The notes: a model not told the origin generated them from the sequence alone. Numbered from the stretch's first letter, positions 35,806 through 47,581 are shown. The stretch: 64,000 nt of DNA from Brachypterus glaber (GCA_958510825.1 OY294044.1:69700095-69764094); one strand, 5' to 3'. Program-made: numbers and translations.

Positions 35806-36302
35806 TTGAGAAAATATTTCTAACAAACATTAATATAGTTATAATTAATAAAAGTTTTCGTGAAAAGCTTGTTGACTAAGGATTTTAATTTAAATTCATA
35901 TTAGGCAATAATGCCGAAGTTTTGTTTAAAATGTTTTTTATTGAGAAATCATAAGATAATATTAATTAATATCAGCGAATAAAGTACAACCAGTCCGTAC
36001 CAGTACCGTACCTATATCTATATTTCAAATATCAAGTTTTTTATACATTTCATAGTTTAACATACAATAAGTATTTCAACTGTTCCAAAATAGAACAAAT
36101 GGGCTCTTTTTTAAAGGAGATCTATTTTTCCCAAACTAACGAAACTCGTTCTTAAACAAATGTTTGGTCAACATTAAACCTACAGGTTAAAATTTAATGT
36201 GGGAAAAAAACTGACTGGTTAACTATTTGCTTTCTTTCATTCTCAATCTACTGATTAAAACAATCGAATAATACCTAAATACTAAATAGTGTATTATTTA
36301 CC

Positions 36303-36415
36303 AAGTGAGAGAAGTTTAACATTTTTGACCTGCGTCAAATTGCGGGATGAGCGCGCTAGCGCGAAGCCCGTATGACGCGGTCTAAAATGTTAAATCTTCA
36401 CTCACGTGGAAAATA
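36303..36415. repeat. GC-rich hairpin element of about 110 bp
   Basis: The left arm AAGTGAGAGAAGTTTAACAT then CCTGCGTCA is mirrored by TGACGCGGTCTAAAATGTTA then CTTCACTCAC. The centre is the palindrome GCGCGCTAGCGCG. It sits abruptly in AT-rich DNA. The layout resembles the hairpin at 12370-12462 without clear sequence identity. Confidence 0.75.
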
Positions 36416-36860
36416 TAGTATTTTTTTCACTACCAGTACAATTAATTAGCTATTTATTTATTTATTTTGATAAAATTTAACGAAAAAGCTTATAAATTTA
36501 AAATATCACGCTGGCCGTTCGCGGCCATTAAAAAAAACAAATGAATATCTTGACATTTCTGGCAGAAATTTTCTGGTGATCTGCTAAAATTATTAAGTTA
36601 GAAAGTGTTTCCGTGTTAAATATATAAAAATGAAAAGTGAAATGCGAAGTGATGATTCTGGTACTCCCCAGAAATAAGGGGATAGGTGAAAACTGTGAGG
36701 GAGAATCTTGTTGTACCTCTAGTAATCTATGATCCTTACGGTAATATATGGGTTGTATAATCTATGGTTGAATATGATGGACCAATGATTTTCACTTTTC
36801 GAAGTGATTTTTGTAAAACATGTTTTATATGTACTAATTTAGTTAATATTTTTTAATTTA

Positions 36861-36861
<1 letters not shown>

Positions 36862-36908
<47 letters not shown>

Positions 36909-36990
36909 GCAATAGTAAGCGCCGTAGACGATGATGAGACTACTGCATTTAGTTTGTAAAGTCTATACTGAAAGTTAAAAAAAAAAGCGT
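36862..36990 (-). repeat. ATT-tailed retroposon fragment
   Basis: An ATT/TTA microsatellite (about 36862-36903) is followed by AGCAATAGTAAGCGCCGTAG then ACGATGATGAGACTACTGCA. The same junction, microsatellite then GGCAATAGTAAGCGTGTAC, occurs at 47922-48000. Read on the minus strand this is a 3' end with an AAT-repeat tail, as in SINEs and some LINEs. The 5' part is not identifiable. Confidence 0.55.
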
Positions 36991-37451
36991 GTAAAGATTC
37001 AAGATGTATCACAGTAAGTTAAATAAAGTTAATGCCTAAAGACACTTGTAAATAGCAATGTGATTTAACAATTAAGTGAAACGTCAGATGCCAAAACAGC
37101 TGAATAAAAATTCATTATTAACCATGGTGCAATTTAATTATTTTTAGAACCTCTGACGTCATAGGTAGAGAAATAATATTTCTACCAATGAAAAGAACAG
37201 TAATAAAGATGTGGTTTTAGGCTGGTAGTGAAAAAAAGTTATTAACATTTTCTATCAATACTAAATATTAATAAAAAGCTAGAACTCGAAACTTTATCTA
37301 AAAAAAAAAATATTTTATGTTTTTAGCCCAAAATCCTATACATTCCCTTTTCTAGTAGTTCTTGTCGTAGAAAATTTTCGCCTAAATCTTCTGAAAGATA
37401 ATATAGTATAATTTTTTCTCGAATTGTTTTACGGATTCTAACCCATGTACT

Positions 37452-37571
37452 CAGGGCTGTAACTAGGGGGGGGGGGGCAAGCAAGCTTTTTTCATAAAGG
37501 TATTTTTTCTTTTTTTTTTTTCGACCCTAGGGGCTGAGACTCCCTTGATTTTTTGTCTGGTTACGGCCCTG
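37452..37571. mobile_element. 120-bp hAT-type MITE
   Basis: Ends CAGGGCTGTAACTAG and CTGGTTACGGCCCTG are inverted repeats in hAT style, next to a run of 12 Gs on the left. The 8-bp flanks are CATGTACT (37444-37451) and CATATACT (37572-37579), seven of eight identical. Confidence 0.85.
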
Positions 37572-37653
37572 CATATACTAGACTTTAGAAGTACCACCTA
37601 ATTTATTTTTTGCGATTTACTAATATGGTGACATTTATTTCTTTATACTTATA

Positions 37654-38399
37654 GTCCAGTCAAATATGTATCGATAAATTTCTATGAAAAATTGCAGTAA
37701 ATGTACGGGCTAGGGAAGTAGTGGATAGTAACAGAACAATCCTGATCGGATCGGATCGGATGATTTGACTAAGAGTTATCCGCTATCTTGAATTTTGGGG
37801 GTAAGTGCGGTTATCTCGCTAAATATGCATCTTCCCATAAAAATGCATATAACCAATTTTGTTAAGGATAAAATTTCCAACAATTTTTAACTGGATAACT
37901 TTTTTAATATATTAATAACAATCGAGTTAAAAATATTCAAAAATGAAATTGTTTTTTTCGATTTTTCAGCCCCGTTATTCATCTGAATATAAAAATGGTT
38001 ATAAGCGAACTTGTAGCTCTTCAAAATTCTCTACAAGTTTTACATATTATGCATTTTCATAAGTAATTAATTACGGTTACAGTGGGCGCTGAAAGTCGGT
38101 TTGCGCCCTCTGTAACCGTACCAAAGTACCTATGAAAATGTATAATATCTGAAACTTATAGAGAATCTCAAGAGCTACAAGTTTGCTTATAACTACTTTT
38201 CTCGTACGGTGAATAATTTGGCTGAAAAATATATTAAACATACTAAGCAACTCACCCCTAAAATTCAAGTTAGCGGACACCCCTTACGCAAATCATCCGG
38301 TAAAAACTAAAGCGAGTGTTCTGTTACCATCCACTACTGCCCTTTAAAATATCAGCCCGTGCAAATTTATTGCAATTTACATATATTATTTGACTGGAC
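37654..38399. mobile_element. 746-bp foldback MITE (GTCCAGTCAAATA ends), copy 1
   Basis: TA dinucleotides flank the inverted ends GTCCAGTCAAATA and TATTTGACTGGAC. The arms extend inward: GTAGTGGATAGTAACAGAAC against GTTCTGTTACCATCCACTAC, and AACTTGTAGCTCTTC-type blocks on both sides of a centre with GGTTACAGTGGGCGCTGAAA and CTGTAACCGTACC. The minus-strand ORF at 38077-38280 lies in the right arm and is not a gene. Confidence 0.9.
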
Positions 38400-38404
38400 T
38401 ATTA

Positions 38405-39560
38405 ATATACTTATAGTAAGCAACTGTAATATATTAAATAAGTGATTAATAATATAGACACGTTTTGATTTTATTTAAAAATACTTGGGTCATTAATTGG
38501 TCGCTCAAATGTTTCTCTAGATTCTATAGCCTTCTTTGAAAATCATCTTTTTAATTGAAGCCTCTGAGTTCAAACCACGTAACTACATAATTCTATACAG
38601 AATATGCCTAACTATTCGTTCCATTACCTTTATTACAAATTTTTTCTAAATAAAATTAGAACTTTTTCTTAGATTTCATCAATTATAATGTTTTTCTTGA
38701 TCTCGTTCTTTTTGTGCTAATATTTATATATACATGTATGTATTTTTTAAAAACGAAATTTCGATTCTTATTATGAAGTAAAAGTAAAGATTGAAATACA
38801 TGTATTTCATGCAAGATCTTTATTTGATTTATTTATTTCTGAGTGTCCGGTAAAAAGGTTTATCGAGTGGTTTTCCCTTCTGATTTTTCAGTTTTATTTT
38901 TTTCTTTAAAATGTCTGAAATTATTATAAGTTAATTTTTTCCTTCCTTAAAATATCGAAAATAAATTTTCTTTGTTTGGACCTATAGGCTTCAAACGTTC
39001 CTCTACTCTTTGAAATCCAGCTTGTCAATTAGCTCACGTTTCGCAGTTTTTATCGAAACTTTTCAAACGACTGAATGTTAGGTTAGGTTTTTTATCGATT
39101 TTATTGAGACTTGGATCTTTTTTATGAAAAAATACGTTGGAGGTTTGACTATATTTGGAATTTCAACCATAAGGTTTGACTATTGAAATAATCATTAAGT
39201 TTACAACAGGCATTTGTCTTGAGAAATTGGCCAAAGAAATAAAACAATTCGAAGAAATGCTTTGAACTGCATAGCATACTCTTCGCACTGTACATAGTAA
39301 TTTTTCCTTTTCAGACAGCTTTTATGTAGCTTTTAATGTAAGAAAAAATAAGTAGAAGGAGTCTAGGCCACTAGTGCATTTTCATCAGCTTAAAAATGTG
39401 TATTTTTAAATATATAATTAAAAGTATTCTTGTGGCCATTGTAGAGATAAAAAAATTCAATTTCTCTAGATGAAGTACGTATGAATTTTACTAGAATACC
39501 TGATACAAAAAAAAAATTCACAATACATACCTAAAGAAAACCTTTTCTACTAAGAAAAAT
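38405..39560. other. Unassigned interval
   Basis: AT-rich, with an ATACTCTTCGC motif at 39276-39286 that faces an inverted copy at 40225-40235. No exon or RNA gene recognised. Confidence 0.4.
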
Positions 39561-39632
39561 CTAATTTAATCCCCACGGTTTCTGGCCTGGCCTGGCCCCT
39601 CTACCAACTAAGCTACCGAGACTCCCGTTCGA
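39560..39632 (-). pseudogene. tRNA-like sequence: SINE head or tRNA pseudogene
   Basis: On the minus strand, 39615-39599 reads TAGCTTAGTTGGTAGAG, a textbook D-arm/A-box sequence, preceded by GTCTCGG where a 7-nt acceptor strand would be. The expected partner CCGAGAC is not found downstream. The T-arm position shows only a degraded GTGGGGATTAAATTAG. A GGCC repeat (GGCCAGGCCAGGCCAG) replaces a normal anticodon arm. It cannot form a full cloverleaf, so it is either a decayed tRNA-derived SINE or a tRNA pseudogene. Confidence 0.6.
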
Positions 39633-40735
39633 AAACTAACAATTTGACATGCCTTCTTTTCTATTTCTCTCAAATTTGTTAGTTGTTAATTAAAGGAAAA
39701 ATGGTTAATTTTGTTTGTGGGAATAAACTCAATATATAATGTCTTAAGAGCCCTTTTACCCCTTCACCCTTGTATCGTTCACATAAAGAAACATCAACAG
39801 AGATCGAGATGCGGTATTATGTCAAAAATATTTGCATTCAAGCAAAAATTTGCAAAAAAATATACCAATCTGTAGTTTAGGTGAAAAAAGTCACAACACG
39901 AGTGATTTATGTTAAGATTATTTCTTGATTAAACAAACTTTATTAAAAGATTTAATTAAATCTAGCTATAAGCTAATATATTTAAACAAAATCAAACTTT
40001 GGTTCAATCGCTGTTAAAAGTTTTTGATTGGTCCAAATTCTGATTGGTTTATATTATGTGGGGTAAATAATATTTTTGAATTCACTTCCTGTTTGCAAAT
40101 TTGGATGTCTTATCTTGCGTTTTGTCAACAAAACACAGACATCGATACACAACTACTTGGAATTTACTTTATAAGGCAAAAATCATAAATTCAAATTATC
40201 AGTGTAATTTTAAAACACAACGCCGCGAAGAGTATACACAATAAAACACATCGCAGGTCGTTCGATTTATAAAATTCCGAATGGGACCCATAAAATTGTA
40301 TACATTGTAAGTTTATTTATTTTTTAGTGTTTTAAAATGCCATGGATTAGCCGTATTATATTTAAATATCAAATTTTATATACATAAATTTTTTCAAGAG
40401 TAAATATGTCTCTCTAAAAGATCAGAATTTTATATTTATGCACTTTTATTTAACATTTACAAACAAATATTTTTATTTGTGACAACTGGGCATAAATTTT
40501 GTACAAGGCGATGCAATTTTATGGGTCATGATAATTTAACATCAAAAATCGGAGAAAGACATGTTATGATCAACATAGGTAGGTCATAAAATTTCTGAGG
40601 GAATAATTTTTGTAAATATGTCTCTTGAAAGAAGACTAACGAGATATCTTTATAGGGAGTGTCCTGTAGGGGGATAAGCACCACCTTGTGGTGGATTAAA
40701 CTGTACTTTAAACTGATTCGTATGCACAAAAAAAA

Positions 40736-41159
40736 AGTTTATTTTTTAAGGTATATTTATTTTAAACCTTCCCGCTTGTAAACAATCTAGAAATTACCAT
40801 AGCAACGTAAGATACGCATGCGTCGTAAGCGAAATGACTAGGCCCTTTTTACACAACCGTAAAACGTTGACGTGCCATTAACGAGAACAAAACAATGGTT
40901 TATTCCTCTATATTATTGGAATAAAAGCGATTTTAAAAGCAAGTTTTGTTTCTACAGGAATACAAAAGTGTTTTTAGCAACAGCTTTATCAATTCTCTTT
41001 TTATTATCAAAACATCATAAAAACAAAGTAAGTAAACAAAAATTATAAATTTTGGTTATGTTGACATTCAAAACAAGCCACATGCTTCAGTGTAAATCGG
41101 ACTTTGTGGAGTATTTAGCGGAAAATTTAAAATAACTATACCTTAAAAAAATAAACTTT
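40736..41159. repeat. 424-bp inverted-repeat element
   Basis: The ends AAGTTTATTTTTTAAGGTAT then ATTTATTTTAAA, and TTAAAATAACTATACCTTAA then AAAAATAAACTT, are inverted with few mismatches over about 33 bp. The middle is mixed (TACGCATGCGTCGTAAGCG, AAAACGTTGACGTGCC). No ORF. Confidence 0.7.
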
Positions 41160-41164
41160 AGTTT

Positions 41165-42360
41165 GAGTTCCATAGGATGATGGGAACATGATTGAAATGG
41201 GATCTAAAGTTCAATAAGACTGACGATTTTTTTATTCGAACAGATTGGAGTTGGAATGTTAAAACCACTGATAGCTTTAGACGGATCATTATGTGAGGTT
41301 TTAAGGGAAAACGCTTATTTTAAACACTATATTGGCCTTACATCCCATTCATGTCGGAACTAAGCGTTTCCCCGCAGTTTGTTTAGTGTGCCTTGAAAGT
41401 TCACATGATAATCCATCTAAAACCATTAGTGGTTTACATTGTAACTTATCTTTAACAGGGTTTTTAAATATATTTAAATAAATAAATGAATCTAATTACT
41501 TAAATTTTTTAAATTAATAAACAATAATCTTGTCTGAAACTTTTTCTTAGTAATAAGGGTGTGAAACTTGAAAGGCTAAATAAAGGTGCAGTTAAACTAA
41601 AGAACTTAACACAAGGAATTGATCATTAAAATGCGTATTTATTAATGCTTATTTATTTGTTTGTCTTTCATTTTATTGGTTAATACTTAGTTTAAGTGTT
41701 GATTTCATTAGTTTAAATCGTGCTCAACTAACCTTAACTGTTAATTACAAGCTGTAAGATTTTCAATTAGTAACTGATTTTTCCTTGCCAATATACAAAT
41801 TATAAACAATTTATGAGCACGTAGAATTGACGTTTGATTTATTATTTGTTGTGGCCATCGAGAATTTAAACACCCACAAGACAGGTGGGTATTTTTTGAA
41901 GAAGATGGATGTTGCAAATATTCTAGAAATAAGCTTAAAAAACGATAGTAATATTTAAAATTAATGATTCTTTAATTAAAAATTGCACATTATCACGTCT
42001 AAGACAGGTATTTTGCATAGATATGCACTTTAGGTTGATAGGGTTAGAATGAAAGTTTCCAACTTGGTACTAGAAGTTCCCTGTGAAATTGTGTATTGCT
42101 TTTTAAATTTCCTTCACAAATAACCAATATAATATTTATTATAAATTAATTTTAGCTGAGTCCAAAGGCCTATTTTAATTTTTGAATCCAAAATTAAAAA
42201 ATTCCTAATAAATGAGTGCTTCTACAGCATAAGTGAATATATGGAGGCTCCTGCCATGAATGATTTTAATTAATGGAGCTCTCTACAACTAGAATTATGA
42301 AACAAAAGACGTCTACCCTATCTCTATCTCTATCTACCCTGTATTTGTTTTTCATACAAC
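41165..42360. other. Unassigned AT-rich interval
   Basis: No repeat ends, RNA genes or credible exons were found. A short CTATCT repeat occurs at about 42318-42340. Confidence 0.4.
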
Positions 42361-42365
42361 AAATA

Positions 42366-42531
42366 CAGTATTTATTTGGTTGGCCGGAAAGTGTAGCACT
42401 GAGCGGCACGAACGAACATAGCTAATGTGAATCTGTAGAATAAGATAATTCTACTAAAATTTAGATGGCGCCAGTAATTTCTTTAATAAAAATAATATAG
42501 TTACACTTTTTGCCCGGCCAAGTAAATATTG
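42366..42531. mobile_element. 166-bp Tc1/mariner-style MITE
   Basis: The ends CAGTATTTATTTGGTTGGCC then GGAAAGTGTA, and TTACACTTTTTGCCCGGCCA then AGTAAATATTG, are inverted repeats of about 30 bp. Both ends are flanked by TA (42364-42365, 42532-42533). Confidence 0.8.
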
Positions 42532-42810
42532 TATTTTTTCAACAAAGAACAAATACAGAATTAGTTTGGTTGGGTGGAAGTGGGAGTGTATGTATGTCTT
42601 CTATCCTTTTTGGGTAGAACTTTTGTCCCTGTCTAATCTAACGGTAGAAATCGCCATTGTACTTTTTAAACATATTTGTTATTTATTTTTGACGTACCAG
42701 AAACATGTATCGTAATGTAATGTGGCTAAATAAATTCTATTTATTCTATTCTATTCATCATAATAGTTTTTTTTCAAAAGACATCATAATAATTTTTTTC
42801 TATACACAGA

Positions 42811-43060
42811 GAGAAAATCTAGTATAAAATATTTGTGATGCTACTGTTAGATATTTGTTGCAAGTATAAAAATACTTGACATACAAATATTTAACTAATT
42901 TAAAAGTGTCCAGTAATTTATTTTTTTAAAGTTCAGTTGGTACGTGTTTTCAAAAAATTGCTATTAAAAATAGTTAATTATTTTTAGTATTTAAAATAAT
43001 CAGTATAAATATACGCTTGTCATTTTTCATTTAAGTTTCTTTAGAACTATTCGCCTAAGT
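42811..43060 (+). repeat. Dispersed repeat, about 245 bp, copy 1
   Basis: It shares AGATATTTGTTGCAAGTATA, AAATACTTGA, a TTAAAGTTCAGTTGGTACG-like stretch and CATTTTTCATTTAAGTTTCT with 62873-63100, in the same orientation and spacing. No termini or tail recognised. Confidence 0.7.
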
Positions 43061-43064
43061 AATA

Positions 43065-44090
43065 TAAGTTTAACATTTGATTTAAGTAATTAATATTTTT
43101 GCTACTTGATCTCAATACTACATACTTGTTTATATTAATCATTTTTCTGCGTATCATATGGGAAGTATTAGTTTATTTTATAGTATTAGTTTGGACTTTT
43201 TGTTTTATTTACCCTCGTATTTCAAAAAAGTTTTCGATTTGCCCTCGTATATCTGTAATGAATAGGTTGGGGAGTTAATAATTAGGCATTCAGCTAATTT
43301 GGTGTAGTTAAGATGAAAAACTCACTCATGCATATTCTTTACATAGCGAGCAAGATCTCATGTGAAAGTAGACAAAAAACAGTTAGAAATCCCAACGTAT
43401 ACCAAGTGATTTTAATACAAATAGGAACGCCGTTATTTAATATTTACCACAAAATTCCCACTATTGTAATGAATCTTCGACCAAATTTGTACACAGAAGT
43501 TACCTTGTTTGAAATAACATATAATAAACTTAAAACGGTTAAACTAATGATAATAATACATCTGTGTCGTTAAGGAAAAAGGGAAGCCGAGTAACAAAAG
43601 ACAACGTGTGTTCAATCAGAATTTTGCATATGGAAACCATATTTTTAGTTGATGCAACAAAAAATTTGTTGTCGTTTAACAAATTCTAGTATTAAATGGA
43701 TAGTGTTATGCAATAGTATGTCAATCTACATTGACAGTTAGCCCTTTTCTTCATTGTTGTAAAAAATATTAAATATTTCATTATTTAACCACATTTTTAA
43801 ATATTGAATAGTTATTTATGGTACTAGTGGGTTAAGTAATTTTCGAGAGGGCAATATCGGTTTACCCATGAGTGCCATACAAGGTTTTATCCAATAAATA
43901 GCTTAGAAATTCATATTTTTATTAAAAATTTTAATAACATTTACAAGAAAATAATTTGACAAGTGAGAGTTGAGTGGGTAAAATAAATAATTATCCACTC
44001 AATAAAGTAAAAGCCACGCGGGGGTTATTATTGAGTTTATCTATTTAAAATAAAGCTGGTAATTGTCTCATTATCTGTATGTATTGGATA
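43065..44090. other. Unassigned interval
   Basis: The 86-codon ORF at 43313-43573 has no recognisable domain, no signal peptide and AT-driven composition; a chance ORF is favoured. At 43966-44001 the strands TGAGTGGGTAAAATAA and ATTATCCACTCA form a small hairpin. No gene can be supported. Confidence 0.4.
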
Positions 44091-44094
44091 AAAT

Positions 44095-44787
44095 AATTTT
44101 TTTCTACGACTGCTTTAGAATGTAAGCAAATACACAAACTTTTTAAACACAGAATGAATCCATTCTAGTTCTAGATACGGTATGAATATTCCGTATCAAG
44201 TGTTAGAATGAGCACATGTAGTGACATCTCTTGTTTATAAAAGTAAAGAAAACTGTAGCAAAATTAGCAAAAACATATATATTTTACCATGAAATATTGA
44301 ATAATTTAATGCAATTTAAAGTTTTGCGTTAAAATTACATCAAGTTTATTAGTTTTTCTTAATATTTGACCAGTTTTTTATCAATTTAGTTCAAAAAATT
44401 AAAACTGCTCCATCTATTGTTAAATATTTAAACCTGATATCTGTCACAACAATCTGACATAACCTTCAATTTTTGCATTATAATTTGTAAATATGTGCTA
44501 AAATTAAATAAGTTAAATAATTTTTAAGTACTGATTTGATAAAATTATTAAATAACATTAATTGCTTTATTTAAAAAGATGTGTTTTGTTGCATTTACAA
44601 TATCGAGTCACAGTTTAAAGCCATACAGTGTTTTATATTTGCAGTCGAAGAAAAAGTATAGTCTACAACACGTATAGAATAGTCATTCCGTGCTCGCAGG
44701 ACCGTCATACTCGCCTGCCGGCTCGTATGACAAACTTTCCGCTAGGGCGGAATATTGTCTATTCTATACTAGTTATAGAATATACTA
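44095..44787 (-). repeat. About 700-bp dispersed repeat, copy 2
   Basis: Inverted relative to 12351-13066 and alignable end to end: CTACGACTGCTTTAGAATG, AGTGACATCTCTTG, TTGCAGTCGAAGAAAAAGTA, then the GC-rich hairpin with GCCTGCCGGCTCGTATGAC at about 44676-44770. The hairpin has small changes in its GC segments (GCTAGGGCGG against GCGCGAGCGG in copy 1). Confidence 0.85.
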
Positions 44788-45102
44788 ATCTATCTACATA
44801 AATGATAATGTCATTTGCTTTAATAATATTTCATAATATTTATAGTAATAGTCAAAAAAAGTCTGACATAACACACATGATCAAATCAAATCTAATTTTG
44901 ATATGTTTGTCTTTTAGAACGACAAAAAAATTACTTAGAAAATCCTCTACTATTCATAAAAATTGTTTTTTTTTATCCATCTTCTGTCTTTTTAAATTAT
45001 ACTTCAAATGTTTTACCGATATAAAAGAGAGAGACAAAGGTGCAGATATTTAAAATGATAATCACATTTTAGTTTACTCATTAACGCTCAGTTAAACCAA
45101 TA

Positions 45103-45849
45103 GTCAAATAACGGGAAATTCCTATGTTAAATTGTAACAAATGTACAAGGTCTAATATTTTAAAGGATAGTTGTGGATAGTAACGCTCCTTTTAGTTTTT
45201 CACCGGGTGATTTGCGTAAGGGGTGTCCGCTATCTTGAATTTTAGTGGTAAGTGCATCTTACGATAAAAATGCATATAACCAATTTTGTTAACGAGAAAA
45301 TTTCCAACAATTTTAGTTCGTATCATTTTCTTAATAAATTAATAAAAATCTAGTTATAAATATTCAGAAATGGCTATGTTGGGGGTGAAATTGTTTTTTT
45401 CGATTTTTTAAGTGGTAATAAGCAAACTTGTAGCTCTTAAAATTCTCTATAACTTTTATACATTACGATTTTTTAAAAAGTATTTTGTTACGGTTACAGT
45501 GGGCTCTGAAAGTCAAGTTGCGCCCTCTGTACCCGTACCTAGTACCTAAGAAAATTTATAATATACGAAACTTACAGAGAATTTCAAGAGCTCATAACGA
45601 CTTTTATTTGTGGATGAATAATTTGGCTAAAAAATGAAAAAAAAACAATTTCGTCTCCAACATGGCTATTTTTGAATTAACTCGATTGTTATTAATATAA
45701 TAAAAAATTATGATCCAAACAAACATTGTTGGACTAAAATTCAAGTCCAAACCCATTAGGCACCCGGTGAAAAACTAACATTCTATTACCATCCACTACT
45801 ACCCTTTAAAATACATTTATTGCAATTTACATTTATTATTTGACTGGAC
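45103..45849. mobile_element. 747-bp foldback MITE, copy 2 of the 37654 family
   Basis: The right end TATTTGACTGGAC plus TA matches copy 1; the left end (TAGTCAAATAACG) has lost a few terminal bases. The interior shares GTGGATAGTAACGCTCC, GGGTGTCCGCTATCTTGAAT, GGTTACAGTGGGCTCTGAAA and TACCATCCACTACTACCC. Same orientation and nearly the same length as copy 1. Confidence 0.85.
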
Positions 45850-45854
45850 TACAA

Positions 45855-46470
45855 GTGGTATGAACTGATTTGATACAAAAAATAGAATATAAATTATAAA
45901 AAAAAAATCTAGGCGCTAATGGGCAACTAACTCTTGGTTGTTCCAGTCACACTAACCAGAAGACTAAGTAATTCTTCTGATTCTGAGCTATATTTTAACA
46001 TTTATCTGGTTGGGTACGCAGAATTTTATTTCCGAGTAAGAATACAATTGTGGGCACCTCCTTCAGAGACCTATAGCTTCTTTAGAAGTTGTTTTAAATT
46101 TCAAATGCGTACATTGATAAATTACATGTAGATATGCTTGTGAATAAATAGTCAATAAGCATACTCACTTACAAATTCTGCAAAATTTAACCCAATTTTT
46201 ATTTCACAAGTCCTAATTAAAACTCTAGCCACAATTACTTGACACAAAAAAATAAAATTACCAATTATATTATAATATAATTAATTAATTTCTTAATTAA
46301 TATTATTTAAGCGCTATATTTATTACATAGATTATTTCTCAAGTTAGCAATTTTGGAGGTTGACCTCAAGGTTAACTAGTGAGAAAAATGATAATTTTGA
46401 GATATTTATAAGTTGTGTATTTGAATAATCAGAATATGGTTTATTAACTGTGCATTAAGAGAGTGCGAAT
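45855..46470. other. Unassigned interval
   Basis: The 65-codon ORF at 45934-46131 shows no motif. A palindromic AT stretch (TTAATTAATTTCTTAATTAA) lies near 46280. No gene supported. Confidence 0.4.
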
Positions 46471-46471
46471 A

Positions 46472-47025
46472 CTACGGTTTCCTCCAAAAGTCGCAGTCGC
46501 TGACGACTTCGACTGGGTAGCCGCGACCGAATCGTTAAGACATCTCCAATGCATTTTAAATGTCTGTTTTTCTAGCTGCTTCCGAGTCGTTACTACTAAC
46601 TACCGGTCGCCGTTCGTTTGGTCGCCGGTCGCTTGACCGCTCCGGGAGCAGACGCACGACTAATTCGTCACGAATTTGATAGTGAAACAAGTGGTTTTGC
46701 ACTGTGACAGGTGTCTTTCACTGTTTCACTCAATCAGAGTTGCTTGAAATCCCTCCACCTCTCTCAGCCAAAACATCTCATCAACTTTTACCTTTTTTTC
46801 TTAATGATGTAATGTTAATAAGAGAAGGCGATTCTCTTTTTCCGCTTGATAATTCAGAAACATTAAAAGAACCGACTTTTTAGAGATATTCATACTGATT
46901 GAAAGGCATAAACTCGCAAACAATAAAACAGCTCTTTATAAAATGTCCATCTAACAGAAAAAAACACATAGGGCGGCTACCAGCTCGCAGTCGTCAGCGA
47001 CTGCGACTGTTGGAGGAAACCGTAG
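46472..47025. mobile_element. 554-bp GC-richer element with CTACGGTTTCCTCCAA ends
   Basis: Left: CTACGGTTTCCTCCAAAAGT then CGCAGTCGCTGACGAC. Right: GTCGTCAGCGACTGCGACTG then TTGGAGGAAACCGTAG. Inverted over about 36 bp. The interior carries CGGTCGCCG and GGTCGCCGGTCGCTTGACC blocks, far more GC-rich than the surroundings. No clear target duplication and no coding capacity (the 78-codon ORF at 46899-47135 spans the right end). Confidence 0.85.
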
Positions 47026-47581
47026 CTTTAGATCTTGAAACTCAACATTTTAGCAGTGTTATACCCTTTTTCCTCCTTAAAAACTCATATCAGTTACGGA
47101 TTTTTGTACATATTATGTATAATTACCTAATGTAATTTACAACCTATCTGCCATTGACACGAACATATGGTTTATACATATATATCTACTATTCTGCATA
47201 CCATAATATGCATATTATACATACAAATGTACAACAAGAATTTATATACTCCTTGTATATTGCTGGGTATCTTAAAAAGGACCTACATCAAAGTCTTGAC
47301 CCTTAACTGATGCCGTCAAAGTAGACAAGGCAATAAATACTTTAACAGTTTCTTCAGCACAGCCATTAAAGGAACGTCTCTAGTTGATAGCCTAGTTCTC
47401 ACTAGTTTTGAAAAATAATAAAAATTCTGAGAATTATAATCTAAGGATTTTTAGTTTTAAGTTACATATTCATAAGTTATATGCCGAGATCTAATGATTT
47501 AACTAGCTGTGTTCTTAGTAATGTTGCTTAAAAAATGTTTGAAACTTAATAACTCATTATAAAAATTAATTATTAAGTTAA

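Noticed and set aside
43313..43573. 86-codon ORF in AT-rich DNA
   Set aside because: No signal peptide, domain or splice signals; composition follows the local base bias.
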